Source: Gelidibacter algens (GTDB lineage Bacteria; Bacteroidota; Bacteroidia; Flavobacteriales; Flavobacteriaceae). From it: a stretch of DNA of 64,000 nucleotides. The translations under genes and the position numbers were made by a program. Shown in pieces: positions 63,624 through 64,000 of this stretch; within the stretch, counting starts at the first letter, position 1; each line of letters starts with the position of its first letter. The notes under the pieces were generated by a model. That model had not been told where the DNA came from. It ran no database searches and saw only the letters and a program-made list of their open reading frames with translations. The stretch lies in the NCBI RefSeq assembly GCF_001678675.1, contig NZ_LZRN01000001.1:1-64000 (forward strand), written 5' to 3'.

Positions 63624-63641
63624 TTCCCACGAAAGTGGGAA
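63624..63641. repeat. REP-like hairpin TTCCCAC/GTGGGAA
   Basis: Seven-base arms with a GAAA loop, 6 bases upstream of the trpD ATG, close enough to influence its ribosome binding. Further hairpins in the same spacer: CATCCC/GGGATG (63715-63734) and CCTTCC/GGAAGG (63741-63760). Confidence 0.7.
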
Positions 63642-63790
63642 TCTTTTTTGATTAAACTAAGTTTTTTGTACCTGTATAAAATAGAATTTACTTTTACATA
63701 AACGCTTCCTGACTCATCCCGTTTTCCTGGGATGATTCCACCTTCCCTATTAAAGGAAGGCATTTTGATCACTCTTATTTAAACTTAAAT

Positions 63791-64000
63791 TCATGAGATT
63801 CCTGCCTTCGCAGGAATTTTAATCCAATTTTCTAAAATCTTTTTCCCATGCGGTGTCAACACCGATTCTGGATGGTATTGAACCCCTTTTAAATCGTATA
63901 CCTTATGGCGTAAGGACATCACCTGACCATTTTCATCATAGGAGGTGGCTTCCAATTCTTCTGGCAAATTTGGATCCAACACCCAAGAATGGTAACGCCC
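63791..64000 (-). CDS. trpG: anthranilate synthase glutamine amidotransferase component, C-terminal part
   Basis: The gene runs off the window end, so only the last 69 residues are visible. RYHSWV, MSLRHKVYDLKGVQYHPES (with the catalytic His and Glu of class I glutamine amidotransferases) and LTPHGKKILENW identify TrpG/PabA. The last residues, IPAKAGIS, come from an ATTCCTGC/GCAGGAAT palindrome (63798-63817) and are not normally part of the protein. It is the first visible gene of the trp operon; trpE presumably precedes it. Confidence 0.93.
   Translation of the reverse strand, partial: GRYHSWVLDPNLPEELEATSYDENGQVMSLRHKVYDLKGVQYHPESVLTPHGKKILENWIKIPAKAGIS
63798..63817. repeat. palindrome ATTCCTGC/GCAGGAAT in the trpG 3' end
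   Basis: Eight-base arms with a CTTC loop. The repeat is a common dispersed type whose translation gives IPAKAGIS-like peptides. Confidence 0.85.

Overview
This window is a chromosomal segment from a member of the Bacteroidota, most likely a marine Flavobacteriaceae species. The evidence is AT-rich coding DNA, a type IX secretion sorting domain, an OmpBB-type outer-membrane barrel, GSCFA and DUF3820 proteins, the Bacteroidota-type small ribosomal protein bTHX, and several upstream regions carrying the Bacteroidota -7 box TAnnTTTG. I saw no tRNA, rRNA, CRISPR array, transposase or phage gene.

Layout. 0-5 kb: DUF922, DUF3820, YihY, era, a membrane protein and der (GTPases for ribosome assembly). 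4.8-7.6 kb: an outer-membrane barrel protein. 8.0-11.3 kb: a tight minus-strand unit of M23 peptidase, MerR regulator, LemA and two TPM-domain proteins. 11.5-16.4 kb: alaS, a tandem array of GxxExxY genes with a third 3' remnant, and a GSCFA protein. 17-21.5 kb: coaD and ddl (minus), then PASTA protein and rluD, then yaaA. A 43-codon bTHX gene lies hidden at 21596-21727. 21.8-31 kb: TPR, DNA-glycosylase-like and TspO-like genes (plus), then a serine hydrolase, a lipoprotein hydrolase, ggt and an MFS transporter (minus). 31.4-40 kb: accessory genes, including a repeat-rich type IX secreted protein and tandemly duplicated AraC regulators, one of them frameshifted.

40.3-48.9 kb is the most unusual region. 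It is an island bracketed by two direct copies of a ~136-bp two-hairpin repeat. It holds a NeuD-like acyltransferase, two PaaK/CapK-like adenylate-forming enzymes, two paralogous GNAT-like proteins, a sugar-transfer-type ATP-grasp ligase and a beta-keto acid cleavage enzyme, plus a decayed ParDE pair and a MITE-like element. No glycosyltransferase is present. The gene set suggests acyl/amide activation and transfer, perhaps decorating a surface glycan or making a small conjugate.

49-58 kb: an alpha/beta hydrolase, rhlE, small conserved proteins, an esterase flanked by ~112-bp tandem repeat arrays, a GNAT-nitrilase fusion, trmL, and a small uncharacterised ORF with a terminator. 58.3-64 kb: the trp operon in the order trpG(partial)-D-C-F-B-A on the minus strand. 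Its spacers are filled with dispersed repeats, several of which encode the termini of the Trp proteins.

Two general themes are the density of dispersed intergenic repeat families and several simple-sequence lesions: an A-run shift in ddl, an A-run shift in an AraC gene, and an (AAAG)n shift in an antitoxin gene. Some of these could be sequencing errors. Function calls rest on recognising families by eye; no database search was run.
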